From NCBI GenBank assembly GCA_028023455.1, contig JAQFVV010000049.1, positions 3,594,536-3,658,535 of the forward strand: a stretch of 64,000 nt of DNA, given 5' to 3'. Position 1 is the first letter of the stretch; every line of letters starts with the position of its first letter. The DNA is from Epiperipatus broadwayi (Eukaryota > Onychophora > Udeonychophora > Euonychophora > Peripatidae). Below are positions 47,830-59,415 of this stretch, piece after piece. The notes under the pieces are model-generated. The model was given only the letters and a program-made list of their open reading frames with translations, did not search any database and was not told where the DNA came from. The position numbers were made by a program, and so were the translations under genes.

Positions 47830-48599
47830 AGATTGCCTTGACAACAGCTTGAGATTGTTGCTTGTTATTGATAGTAAAATTGTCTAAGTGTTGACTGATT
47901 TTAAGGAATATATATTTATTGTAAAGATTGTGAATCAGGTCACAGAATGAACAGATAGAGGAATAGTAAAAAATTGCAAAATTAAGATAATTTTTGAATA
48001 AAGATGCCAATATATTTTTACCCAGTCAAGGAAATTAAGAATTAAAAAGGTAAAAGAAAATAATGATTGTTTAATTAAGAACGGGAAAACATATATGCCT
48101 AAATGTACATATTTTAAAAATATTTAAATAATTTACATGGCAATTTAAATTTTACTGTTATAAATTTGGAAGAAGGTAACTAAAATTTATAGAAATAGAC
48201 TTTGATCAGTTCAAGTCCTAAAATTAAAGATAGAGAGTTAAATATATTGGGCTATTTATATTAATATTAATTTATGATAAAAATTTTAGAAAATTTATAC
48301 AGAGTATTTTGTTATAATTACGAACATTAGAATATTTGCATGCTGCAGTATGGTAATATTAGAAAGATCAAATTTTATTTTGAAATTTAAAATAGTTTCA
48401 GAATAAACTAAAAGTAATAATCTTTTCCTAATAAGCTCTTCAGTCCTGCAGATTTCCTTGTGCTGATGCAATTGCTTAATTTACAGTGACTCAAGCACAG
48501 TTACTTGTAACATTTGTTTGCCAGTATTGTATTTATTTGCCATAAAAACTTGACCAATATAAAAATGATTTAATAATGTCAATTAAAGTCTATAGAGGC
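47513..48599. other. AT-rich non-coding stretch with (TA)n
   Basis: No gene. Contains the (TA)n microsatellite described separately; an 86-codon minus-strand frame at 47750-48010 is largely the microsatellite. Confidence 0.5.
47757..47826. repeat. (TA)n microsatellite
   Basis: About 70 bp of uninterrupted TA dinucleotides. Confidence 0.95.
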
Positions 48600-49255
48600 C
48601 ACTATGATGAAAAATAGTAATAAAAGTAGAAAAAATAGTGAAAGATATGGATGAAGAATGAATGATAAGAATAAGTTAGAAGAATATAAAATAAAAATTG
48701 AAGAAAACATGGAAGTATTGGTTGGGTATGAATATAAGGACTGGGGTGGCAAAATGGAAAAAGTGGCAAATAGGGTTTTAGATGAGAATATTCAAAAGAA
48801 GGAAAGTAATAGGAAAGTGAGAGTTAGTAAAAGTGTAAAAGAAATGAAAAAAACATGCAGAGAATATAAGCATGCTATTACGAACAAAGAAAGGAAAAAG
48901 ATATTAATATTAAATGGGAAAAGTATTTAAAAAAAGAAATTGGCTAAAATAGATAATTATATATAGAGAGAATGAAATTGAATAGTAAATTGTTAAAAGA
49001 TATTAATAAAAGTAAAAAAGATGGGAATAAAAAAAATTGAAAATAAATTAAAAGAAATATAGGGGAGAGAGAGAAATAGTATTATTAGATAATGAGGAAA
49101 TAGAATGTAGCTCTAGAGAAAAATTAGAAACAATCTTAAATAAGTATGTAATGAATATAAAAAGATATTAGATGTGAAGGATAGAATAATGAAAAAAAAA
49201 ATTATATTTGTATATAGGATAGAATAATGGAAATATTAGGTTTACAGAAAATGAA

Positions 49256-49804
49256 GTGAATGAGGCATGGAAGAAATTGAAAAGTGGAAAGGCAAGAGGT
49301 TTAGATGGATGGGCAGCAAAGATGATAATGAATTTAGGACATAGGGCAAAATTAAACCTATTATCATGTTTTAATAAGATAGCACAGAAGAGAGATTTTC
49401 TGGATAGTTGGAATAATACAAGAGTAAAGCTGCTATTTAAAGAAAAGAACAAGGATCACAGAAAGCTAAGCAATTATAGACCAATGGCAGTAACATCAGT
49501 TTTATATAAAGTGTTCACATATATGGTGACTGGAAGGGTCACAAAATGGATGGAAGAAAATAATATAGTAGGAGAAATGCAAGGAGGTTTTCGATTGGAT
49601 AGACATATAGGAGATAGTTTATTTGTAGTTACACAACTTATAGATATGAATAGAAATACAGATAGACAGTTATCTATGATTTTTATAGATATAGAGAAGG
49701 CATATTATAGAGTACATAGAAATAGATTATGGATAAGTTTAGTAAATTTAGGAATAGATGAAGCTTTAGTGGATATTATTAAGAGATTATATAAAAATAA
49801 TTAA
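49256..49804 (+). pseudogene. LINE family X reverse transcriptase, N-terminal half
   Basis: A 182-codon open frame with AWKKLKSGKARGLDGW, NYRPMAVTSVLYKVF, WMEENNIVGEMQGGFR, and motif A MIFIDIEKAYYRV (catalytic D; the usual FDRV is YYRV). It ends at a stop after IIKRLYKN. The phrases are those of I/R1/RTE-X-like LINE polymerases; I do not assign a clade. Confidence 0.85.
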
Positions 49805-49809
49805 TATAC

Positions 49810-50060
49810 ATATCAATTAGAGAATATAGTATCAGTTAAAATGGGGTGTGACTAAGGCAAGGATGCCCTATGTTACCTATTTTGTTTTTGTTGTATTTGA
49901 GAGAAATTGAGACAGGAATAAAAAGATTAGGAAGAGGGATAGAGATACCATTAATAGGTGGCAAGGGAGTATATACATTCTCGGCCTGTTATTTGTGGAT
50001 GATGTCTTTTTGTGCACAGGCAAATATGAAAGTTATCCTGAGGCCATGTGCAATAGTTGG
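49810..50060 (+). pseudogene. LINE family X reverse transcriptase, motif B to catalytic box
   Basis: After a stop and frame changes the sequence encodes a motif B remnant (GCPLSP-like, read as RMPYVT/MLPILF). LLYLREIETGIKRLGRG follows, then in another frame LLFVDDVFLCTG near 49987-50022, corresponding to the catalytic FADD box with both Asp present. Coding continues until the retrozyme insertion at 50117. Confidence 0.75.
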
Positions 50061-50224
50061 TAAAGAGATGGTGATTAAATTCAGGGAAAAAAAATCAAAA
50101 ATAATAATGATTAATATTGATAAACAGAGCAAAACTCTCCATATAGTATTGCCACCTGTGCTAAACAGAATAATCAATGGATGCCAGAAGGCTTGTGCAT
50201 AAAATCCCTGTCTAATGCCTACTC

Positions 50225-50283
50225 ATCCAATATCCCCAGACTAGTTTCTAGCTTGTGGCCTTCGTCAGTGAGGAGCTTTGGAT
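50225..50283 (-). ncRNA. Type I hammerhead ribozyme, family HHR1
   Basis: Minus strand: outer stem I ATCCAA/TTGGAT and inner TCCTCA/TGGGGA are complete. Core CTGACGA has C at the variable position. Stem II is GGC/GCT, then GAAAC, minimal stem III AC/GT around TA, and GTC cleavage triplet. All catalytic bases appear intact; the weak point is the unpaired A/A next to the core in stem II. Confidence 0.75.
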
Positions 50284-50680
50284 CTGATAGCACTGCATCT
50301 AGATTTTAGGATCTAATGCAACCCTCTAGCAACCACCTTTTATCTCTACTTAACTACAAAACTATGAGAATGAAATTGAAAACACAAAAAATATTTTCGA
50401 TCTAAGCTCAATAGCTTATATAGTCATATGGGTCTGAACTCAGTTCAGCACCCATACATTTTGATGTCTTTGGCTCTTTTACAACTATATCCACCACTAT
50501 CCTATTAGGCAGGATTGGTGTTAAACCATTAAGCATCACATGATCACATCTCCTATACTAGCACATTAATTGTTGATAAACAGAGCAAAACTCTCCATAC
50601 AGTATTGCCACCTGTGCTAAACAGAGTAATCAATGGTTGCCAGAAGGCTTGTGCATAAAATCCCTATCTAATGCCTACTC

Positions 50681-50739
50681 ATCCAATATCCCTAGACTAG
50701 TTTCTGGCTTGTGGCCTTCGTCAGTGAGGAGCTTTGGAT
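50681..50739 (-). ncRNA. Type I hammerhead ribozyme, family HHR1, second tandem unit
   Basis: Same structure 456 bp from the first copy: core CTGACGA, stem II GGC/GCC, GAAAC, TAGTC. One mismatch in inner stem I (TAGGGA instead of TGGGGA). A transcript spanning both copies would release a ~456-nt unit. Confidence 0.75.
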
Positions 50740-51237
50740 CTGAGAGCACTGCATCTACATTTTAGGATCTAATGCAACCCTCTAGCAAACACCTTTTACT
50801 ATGAGAATGAAATTGAAAACACAAAAAATATTTTCAATCTAAGCTCAATAGCTTATATAGTCATATGCACAAGCCTTCTGGCATCCATTGATTACTCTGT
50901 TTAGCACAGGTGGCAATACTGTATGGAGAGTTTTGCTCTGTTTATCAACAATTAATGTGCTAGTATAGGAAATGTGATCATGTGATGCTTAATGGGCTAA
51001 CACCAGTCCTGCCTAATAGGATAGTGGTGGCTATGGTTGTAAAAGATCCAAAGACACCAAAATGTATGGGTGCTGAACTGAGTTCAGACCCATATGACTA
51101 TATAAGCTATTGATCTTAGATTGAAAATATTTTTTGTGTTTTCAATTTCATTCTCATAGTTTTGTAGTTAAGTAGAGATAAAAGGTGGTTGCTAGAGGGT
51201 TGCATTAGATCCTAAGATCTAGATGCAGTGCTCTCAG

Positions 51238-51296
51238 ATCCAAAGCTCCTCACTGATGAAGACCACAAGCCAGAAACTAGTCTGGGGATATTGGAT
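51238..51296 (+). ncRNA. Type I hammerhead ribozyme, family HHR1, plus-strand unit
   Basis: ATCCAA (51238-51243) pairs with TTGGAT (51291-51296), and TCCTCA with TGGGGA. Core CTGATGA, stem II GAC/GCC (one mismatch), GAAAC, and GTC ending at 51282 as predicted cleavage site. Confidence 0.75.
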
Positions 51297-51449
51297 GAGT
51301 AGGCATTAGATAGGGATTTTATGCACGAGTCTTCTGGCATCCATTGATTACTCTGTTTAGCACAGGTGGCAATACTCTATAAAGAGTTTTGCTCTGTTTA
51401 TCAACAATTAATGTGCTACTATAGGAAATGTGATCATATGATGATTAAT

Positions 51450-52400
51450 ACTGGTGAAAGAGAAGACAAAGAATTTTTATTGGAACATATAAAGTTGTGT
51501 GGTGAATAGGTATAACTATTTGGGAATTGTCTTAAGTAATCATTGCTTGGATGAATGAATAAAAAAAATTGATTAATGAAGTAAAGGAAAGAAAGGAACT
51601 GATAAAGAAATTAACAGTATTTTCATATGCTAGAATTGTATGGATGGGAGTGGCAATAGTAGGATAGACATATGGTAATGATGCATTATGTGTTAGTAAA
51701 TGGGTGTTAGATTACTTAGAAAAAATACAAAAAGAAATAGTAAGACATGCATTAGATGCAGATGTGTGGATGACAAAGGAAGCAATTCAAGGAGAAATGG
51801 GATGCTCAAGTTTTTATATGTGAGATGCAAAAAAGCAAAATGAAAATGTTTAGTGGATTGCAGTTTATGGATAATAAGAGAATAGCCAAAATAATATTCA
51901 ATTGAATGTATGAGTAAAGGGAAGACAACAGGATGGATGAGAAAGGTTATATGGTTTGCATAAAATTTGTATATTTATATCAATATAAGTTGGGATGGTT
52001 GTGTTAGGAGAATTGTTGAGTGTTAGAGTGGCAAAGAATGGGATAGAAGAATAGATGCATTAATAAAAAAAATAGGGTGGTGGAGAGCTAAAGAACTAGT
52101 ATGCAAAGTAAAAAGAGTTTAAATATATGTACAAGTAAATGAAATATTGGATGTGAGTTAATTTATGATAATAGCAAGAAAAGTAGTTTAATGTTTAAGG
52201 TTTGAACAGGATTTCTAGCAACAAGGGGGTATACACATAATTGGAAAAATGTGTGTGATTTAGTCTGCAAGTTGTGTAAGGAAGGCATAAAAAATATTAG
52301 GCATCTGCTAATTGAATGTAAGTGCCTGAAAGCAGAAAGGGTATACACAATGAAGTTGTAAAAGAATAAATATAAACAAAGTGATTATACAAAAAGTGGT
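51450..52400 (+). pseudogene. LINE family X thumb and C-terminal knuckle, broken
   Basis: Resumes after the insertion with NYLGIVLSNH, a KELIKKLTVFSYARIVWMGV segment and KEIVRHALDADVW. Later come CKLIYDNSK-like coding and VCKLCKEGIKNIRHLLIECK (~52256-52320), with the C-x2-C...H-x4-C pattern common at LINE C termini. Multiple stops interrupt it. The same C terminus is read on the minus strand at 31744-32172. Confidence 0.75.
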
Positions 52401-52665
52401 TATTGGTTTTTATGCTGGGTTTAATAAAAGATAAATGGGATTTAGATATAAAGGCTATGGAGTTGACAAAATGTTGTGGAAATGACGTGGAGCAGGATAG
52501 AAAAGAATATGGTAAAAAGTAAGGGTGGGAATTGAAAAGAAAGGTAAAGTAGCTAACAGGTTTTTCTGTTTATAATGACTGAGAAATTCCTGACTTTATA
52601 AAAGGAGGTCACAGTGTATCACATCACATAGCATTAGCAAATGATAGGAGTGTGGGCATGCTCTG

Positions 52666-52954
52666 TGTGAGCTTTTATTTATAAACTAAAATTAAAAATT
52701 ATAAATTTCTGGAGGTTGTGCATTTTTACTTTTTATAAAATTAATAAATTTGATAACAATATAATACAATGTCAAAAGTAATGTAATATCTTAAAATTGG
52801 ATGGAGAAAATGCTTCTATAAACATTATTGCTGTTATTTTATGTCAGTTTTAAATAAGGAGGAATTATAAATTTTAAAACATAATTTTGCTTTATAAATT
52901 TTTGATTTGGTTTATTGCTAGAAATAGATTTTAAATATGTTTTTTTTTTGTCAA
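52666..52954. other. AT-rich non-coding stretch
   Basis: Flank between LINE X and a SINE; nothing recognised. Confidence 0.5.
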
Positions 52955-53059
52955 GCATTGTTAGCCAAGAGGTCATCACAGCTGCCTTGCAATCAAGTAG
53001 TTGGTTGCAGACGGTTGTGGGTTCATGTCCGGCCAATGTTATGACATATGAAAAAAAAA
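52955..53059 (+). repeat. tRNA-derived SINE
   Basis: GCATTGTTAGCCAAGAGG (A-box region), anticodon-arm segment CTGCCTTGCAATC, the long variable region, GGGTTCATGTCC (B box with CG to CA decay), CCAATGTT, ATGACATATG and an A tail. Same family as 1060-1140 and 16463-16575. Confidence 0.75.
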
Positions 53060-53901
53060 TGTTTTATTTTATTCCAACTACATTTTCATTCCCTAGAGCA
53101 ATAAAACAAAATCTATTGCTTTGTAGTATGTATTTCAGTTTATTACTTTATTTCTGTATTTAAAAAGTTGAAATATTATTTTTTAAGAATATATTTTTTT
53201 ATTTTATAACTTATTTTGTAAGAAAGATGTTAAAAAAATGGGGGAAAAAGTCATAAAAATGAAAGTTAGTCATTAAAATAAAAATCTCTAAATGTTAATA
53301 AAATGACAATTAGAAGCTGTCAAAAATACACAAAGAATGGATTAAAATTGTTTTATGAGTACACAATAAATATTTAATTCTGACAATAAATTAAGAGCTT
53401 TTTTGAAAATGGTTTGTGCAGATAGCTGTATTATTATTTGAATTAAAGGAAAAACAAGTTTTTTAAAAGCAGAAAATGATAATTTAGTGGAAGTATAAAA
53501 GAGTTTATATAAAAAGGAAATTCAGAAAATACCCAAGTAGCAGAAAATATGATAGCAGTTTGTTTTATTAGATGGGACTCTAGATACTTTGGAGAAGTCA
53601 GACAGGAAAAATAATTCCAGTTTTATCTATTGGTTGTTTATACTGTGAACCTGACTACAAGGCAGCCAGTCCAACTAAGTCTTAGTGCAAGTAATACTTT
53701 TAAACATATCCACATTGAAGCAAAGACAATCCCAAATTGACATTCTAGCTTGGTCCAAGTTTTACTAATTCATTCTAAACGTGCATTGCTTTTATTATCC
53801 AACCATATGGAAAAGACAAGTTGACTGTTCCATGCCTAGCATAATATGGAGAGTAGCTTATTATCCCATATTATCAAAATATGTTGACCTAAGTAATTCT
53901 T
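53060..53901. other. AT-rich non-coding stretch
   Basis: No supported gene. The segment 53640-53900 is slightly GC-richer but shows no readable motif. Confidence 0.45.
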
Positions 53902-54053
53902 GAGCACCTATTGACTTTGAGTTCAGATGAAAAGGTATAAACTAATTAATTGCACTGAACTGGTTTTCGATGAAACACTTGGCTCAGTGCAATTAATTAC
54001 TTTATATTTATTAAGTTATACATTTTCATCTGAATTCTAAGTCAACGAGTGCT
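53902..54053. repeat. Imperfect inverted repeat
   Basis: Left arm 53902-53958 and right arm 53984-54053 share AGCACYTATTGACTT / AAGTCAACGAGTGCT, TCAGATGAAAA / TTTTCATCTGA and TAATTAATTGCACTGA / TCAGTGCAATTAATTA. The right arm has a ~10-bp insertion. The 25-bp centre contains GATGAAACACTTGG. Probably another fold-back repeat; no core for a ribozyme could be completed. Confidence 0.65.
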
Positions 54054-56840
54054 TAAGAGTTACATAGTTTCATGAAAAGAGTTAACACATTAAGATTTAC
54101 ATATTAAAATAGATTTATGACTTAGGTATAAAATGGTCTACTTATCTGGCAAAATATTAAATAACTAAGAAGAGATCAAAAGGTGATACAAAACATATAA
54201 ATTTCATCATCACTCAAGTAACTTGGTAAAAAAGGGATTGTGATTTTGTTTAAGACAGCAATTCTATTTAAAACTAGACTATAATAGTGACATGTGAAAT
54301 AAGCTGTCATATCTCAGAATAGAAAGAATATCCAAGTAGTTAATAATAATAATAATAAAAAAAAAGCAATTCATATATAACGTGACATTACTTTTATTAC
54401 ATTCAAGTCATTCAAGTATTTATCTGAAAAGTTTGAATATAATACTAGTAAAAAAAAAATTTATGGATGAATTGTGTAAAAGCCTTTCAGACAAAAATTC
54501 ACCATTATTTATCTATATAAATATTAAACTCACTTTATATTCTAATGTAATAATGTAAGTTTTGTAAGTGTTTCTCTCTTCAAATATTAAAATGTATATG
54601 AAATGGTAAAACCTAATTTTGTTAAAATATTATTATTATTTATGATTGTTTAAAAATGGAACCAAAATCCTCAATCATATAGGGTTTTAAAGTAAAAAAT
54701 TCTAGGATATAATCTCGTGCTTAAAAATGAAAAATAGAAAACAACATTTTAATATATTAATACCAACACCTGTTTGCAAAACTGTTTCTATTTATATCTG
54801 TTGCGCAATTTTGACAGTTGTGGGAGTATATATATGTGTGTGTGTGTTTAAAAACTTGCTTTAATTAGTTTTAAAAGAATTTTATTTAGGGAAAATATTG
54901 GTTTTTTAAAAACTTGCTTTAATTATTAGTCAGTGAAAATCTTTAATATTATATATATATAACAATTAGAGTGATTACATTCCAAACATTGGCTACATAT
55001 TATAGCAATACCCTCTAGCCATGGGTAAATTTGACCGAAAATTACCATTTCTAACTGGGGATTTAAATTATCATATGATTCATTGATTATAACAATAACA
55101 ACAAGAAGAGCACATTTTTTATTTCAGCTAAGAATTAAACGAAATCTTACATTTATAGAATAAAGCCATTTTACCACAATTTAAAAATCAACATGCAAAT
55201 TTATTAGACGTTAAATGTGCAATTACAGTACTGAGATTTGTGTAACCCTCAAGACGATTAAATTTCAAGCAGTGACTGTATATAATAGCAACACCCTCTA
55301 TACACCACAAATTTTCAAGTTTTATTATTAAAAATGTCTGTTTTCATTGGCAGTTTCAAGTTATTATATGGATGATGTTTATTTTAGTGGATATGTTTAA
55401 ATTATTATATTCCTAAAACTTTTAATATTTTTGTTAGTATTAAAAATATAATCAAATTATTTACCTATTTGATAGGTTCACCTATTTAATTTTAACAATG
55501 TTATCTTTTATTTACGTATTTTAATTTTTTTAAAATCACATCTCTAATTATACATGTTTATGTTTCTCAATAAAATACGCACTAATAGTAGTATAGTAGT
55601 AGCAGTAGTAATTGACTTTCTATATTTTTTCTTCTGGAGGTGGAATGTTATACTTGTTTTTAAGGGATTGTTGTTGATGATAAATACATATCATTGAATA
55701 TATTATAGTATAGATTTATTTCTTTTTATAATTTTTTTAAAATCTTTACTTATTGTTTAATGCAAATAAAATATAAACATTTAAATAAAAGTTAAATAAT
55801 AAAAGAGATGAAAGTTGTAATAAATATATAGAGGGTAGTTTTTTCTATTTCATATTAAAATATATTTATGCTTGGCTGAATCTAAAATTTTTAATGGATC
55901 CTAAATAGAAAAAAAATCTACTAGGTTGTGTGTTTTTCCTTAAGGTTTTTGAAACTAAATAACTGAATACAACATTCATTTGTAAAAGTAATGTAACATA
56001 ATTCAATAATTACTGTCACAAAGGCCAAGAAAACAAAATTTTGTGTTGCACTATCTACAAATAGCTAAAAAAAATCACTTTGTATGTCTCTTATTTTCTA
56101 AAAGGTTAGATTTATTTTTTCCATAAAAGAAATATCTTTGGTGTGCTATTAAAATGGGTCTTTGTAATTCTTTCAACCATTAATGATAACCATAATTCTC
56201 AATAAATTTAAGCAAAGTAAATATATTTATTAAGTTGTTTAACTTTTTTACTACTTTACCACTTAGATACTAATTGTATGCTAAATGTAACATAATAGTT
56301 GACTTCTGAAACGAAAATCACACTTTATTATTAAACACAGATTATTTTTAATAATAAACAATTTTAACTTTTTTTTTTTAAGAAACATATTTCTATATTT
56401 TTCTGAATTGTCACTCACACATATATATATATTAATTCTAATATTCACACGGATAAATGATTTTTATGATTTAAGAAAGACGAAGCTCTAAGCAAAGTAT
56501 TTGTTATTGTAATGAAACGTCTGCTATTTAGCTATTATATTTTTATTATATGAAAGCTCCTGGAAATAATACTATGAGTTCATATATATATATATTTCTT
56601 TTAAAATGTTATCTCATAAAAAATAGAAACAAAACAATTACTTCATGCTACATAACAAATGGAATCATAATGCATCAAAAATCACATGATACAATAGTGC
56701 GAAGTATCTTTGCATTTGTAAATTAGGATTAATAGTTGAAGAATAACAGAAAGGGAAGATGTAGTTACAGAAATGGATTACAGGTGAAGATATGTAAAAA
56801 AATGAAGGAGAAAATGAGAAAGTGATAAAAGAATTTATTA
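54054..56840. other. Long AT-rich non-coding stretch
   Basis: No supported gene. The phrase ATAGCAATACCCTCTA (54999) recurs nearly as ATAGCAACACCCTCTA (55288), and AAAAACTTGCTTTAATTA occurs at 54850 and 54909, indicating small local duplications. Confidence 0.5.
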
Positions 56841-57240
56841 AAACAGAGGCAAAAACTCTATACAGTAGTGCAAGCCAGAGTAATCAATGGAAGCTAGAAG
56901 GTGTGTGCATAAAATCCATTCATATTTAGTGTCTACTCATCCAATATCCCCAAGCTGCTTTCTAAACTTGTGACTTTCATCAGTGAAGAGCTTTATATAT
57001 AAGAGCACTGCACCTAGGTGCATTGCTTTCAGATCCAAGGTTCCTCATTGATGAATGCCACATGCTAGAAACTAGTCTGGGTATATTGAATAAGTTGGCA
57101 CTATATAGGAATGGATTTTATGCACAAATGTTCTTGCATCCATTGAACACTCTGGCTGACACTGGGTGGAAATACTGTATGGAAAGTTTTGTTTCTGATA
57201 TAACAAGATGTGTACATATAGAAATGGTGATTATGTGATG
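56841..57240. mobile_element. HHR1 retrozyme-like element, decayed inverted pair
   Basis: The outer ends (AAACAGAGGCAAAAACTC and its plus-strand counterpart ending near 57190) and inner segments match the family. A minus-strand degenerate HHR lies at 56939-56997 and a plus-strand one at 57031-57093, only ~35 bp apart at the flip point. The plus copy keeps GAAACTAGTC but has TTGATGA. The minus copy has CTGATGA but a damaged stem II and ACGAAA region. The last ~50 bp (GTGATTATGTGATG) match the unit's end. Confidence 0.7.
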
Positions 57241-59411
57241 TTTAGTGGTTTAAATTTTTTTTATAAAATGATGAATATTGAACATACTATAGTGAAAATA
57301 AAATAAGAATAAGACATTTAGAATAGTATTATCATAATCAGAAGATATCTCAAAAAAATTTACCAAAACAAATATTAAATTAGATCCCATTGCAAAAGGA
57401 AAAAAAAAAGAAATATCTAAAAAGGCTGAAAACAAAAGTCAAGAAGTTAGAAAAAAAATTATAGAAAGATTTATAAACTGTTAGAGGAATATGATATTAA
57501 TATCTTTTAAAATGTAAAATTTAAGACCCTAATATTTTGTACTTATTGGAGAATAAATTAGAATTCTGAATGAGAATTTTAAGTTCTGATTTAACACAAA
57601 AAAGCTACTTTATGTCAAAATAAAACTTTTAAAGGTTTACTCAATATCTCTTCATTTCCTATAACTGTCAAATATAAAAGAATTACAAAAACTTCATTAC
57701 GCATTAATTGATTAAAAATATATATTTCAACAAAGTGAAAATCATATACATATTTTAAAAACTAGATTTTTTGGTGATATAAAATGTATTATATCAAAAT
57801 CAGATGTTAGTTACAGTGTTAAAGCAAATTATAATTTATAGTTCAATGATCAACTGAAAGTCCCAGCCAAACAACATGATATAAATAAATACATCAAAAG
57901 TGTTGTGAGACTTCTGGATAGATGAGCATAAGGTTGTTATAATTAATTTACATTAAGCAAAATAAAAATTCCCATTTTGGGCAATTGTATAAAGCTATAA
58001 CAATCAACCAATCAGATTAATCTCTCAAGAAAATAACTAAGTTTATTTTATTTACTAATTATATTTAAGACAAAATTTATATATATGTGCATATATAAAC
58101 TAAATATTTTAACAGTACAAAAAGGCAATGATGGGTGAAAGTGTGGTCTTTCTTATTTTGTAATCCTCATGAATTTTCAGCATGCAAAATCATAATTGAT
58201 AAGATATATAGAAAGATTCTCTTATTCAAATGCCCCATAGGATTGCTATGTCTAAATGGTAATAGTACCAAAGGAACCTTTTAAATTAGACAATAAACAA
58301 ATAAAAAAAGAAATTTTATCATTTATATGTCAAATTCTAATGATAATTAATATGGGAAATATGCTAGCTGTTATAATAATATCTCACAACTAAATAAGTT
58401 AAATTGATAATAATAATGAAAAGGAATATGGCCAAGTTTAGTTTTGTAAATACAAGCTTATAAAAGTAAGTCACATTATATACGACTTGCTTTTTTTGAT
58501 TATTATTTCTCTATACTGTAAATCTCTAATTTCAGAATTCAACATTAAATTACATTAATGAGACTTGAGATCACCTGTTGAATATAGTATAAAAACAAAG
58601 AGAATATTTTATTGAATCTAGACTACATTTGAAAACCAAATAATTATAAAGAACTTATTAAGGTTCAGTAATATAGCTGTTTATTAGGGCTCACACAAGT
58701 AATCAAAATAGCATTTCAATATTCTCAGGGTAAAATGGTTATATTAATAAAATCAAGTATTGTACGATGACTCACATGTATAGATAAGTGATGTAGTTTT
58801 AAAAAAAAAATTACATGAAGTCAAAATTTAAATAAAATAATTGGGTCATCTTATGATATATTTGAAAATGGCAACATAAAATAAAATAATAAAGCAAAAT
58901 TATCTGTTTCACCACATAGATTTCTTAATTGACTTTATAGAACTTATGTTGAGGAACACTTGTAATTGACATATTTGTTTAAATTGCATTTATATTCAAA
59001 ATGAAGACTATCTATATCACATGATTAAATAAGAAATAATAATAACAATCCTACTTATTAACCCTCAACTCATTTGAGTACAAAGATTCATTGTTTGGGG
59101 AGAATAAAACTAACTTTTCAAATAAAAACAAAAATTAAAAACTGTACTATGTATTTGTGTTGCACTACATTTTCATTTTATGCAATACTTAAACACAAAT
59201 TGCATCTTAAAATAATCCCTATATTTAGCAATATGCCTTTAAATATGGAAAAAGCACTAATATGTCTACCTATATGATGCTTAACTTTACAAACTCTAGT
59301 AGGGATTTTAAACATAACATTACAGTGGTTTTAATAAATTCTTCTTCATAGTAAGCACTTAAAATGACTATCTGAGTCTTTAGGATTACACATATATACT
59401 CATATATATAT
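57241..59411. other. Long AT-rich non-coding stretch
   Basis: No supported gene, RNA or repeat unit. Confidence 0.5.
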
Positions 59412-59415
59412 ATAT

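Larger units (their letters stand above)
50107..51450. mobile_element. HHR1 retrozyme-like element, inverted pair of tandem dimers
   Basis: The insert (about 50117-51440) lies inside LINE X with a TSD of at least ATGATTAATA at 50107-50116 and 51441-51450. The left side has one full and one truncated minus-strand unit; the phrase GATAAACAGAG recurs at 50119 and 50575, giving a 456-bp period. At about 50869 the orientation flips to one truncated and one full plus-strand unit (TTTTGCTCTG at 50931 and 51387, again 456 bp). Three hammerhead motifs fall within. No coding frame. Best preserved HHR1 locus here. Confidence 0.85.
48600..52665 (+). mobile_element. LINE family X copy split by an HHR1 retrozyme
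   Basis: Plus-strand LINE remnant: a charged linker region with Lys/Glu-rich coding (48658-48930), the RT (49256-50040), an HHR1 insertion at 50117-51440, then the thumb and C-terminal region (51450-52400) and 3' UTR to about 52665. The 3' part is homologous to 31544-32190. The endonuclease domain is not seen, so the copy is 5'-truncated. Several stops and frameshifts are present. Confidence 0.8.

Noticed and set aside
47750-48010. 86-codon minus-strand frame ending in Tyr-Ile repeats
   Set aside because: Produced by the (TA)n microsatellite.
49168-49452. 94-codon minus-strand frame
   Set aside because: Antisense shadow of the LINE X reverse transcriptase.
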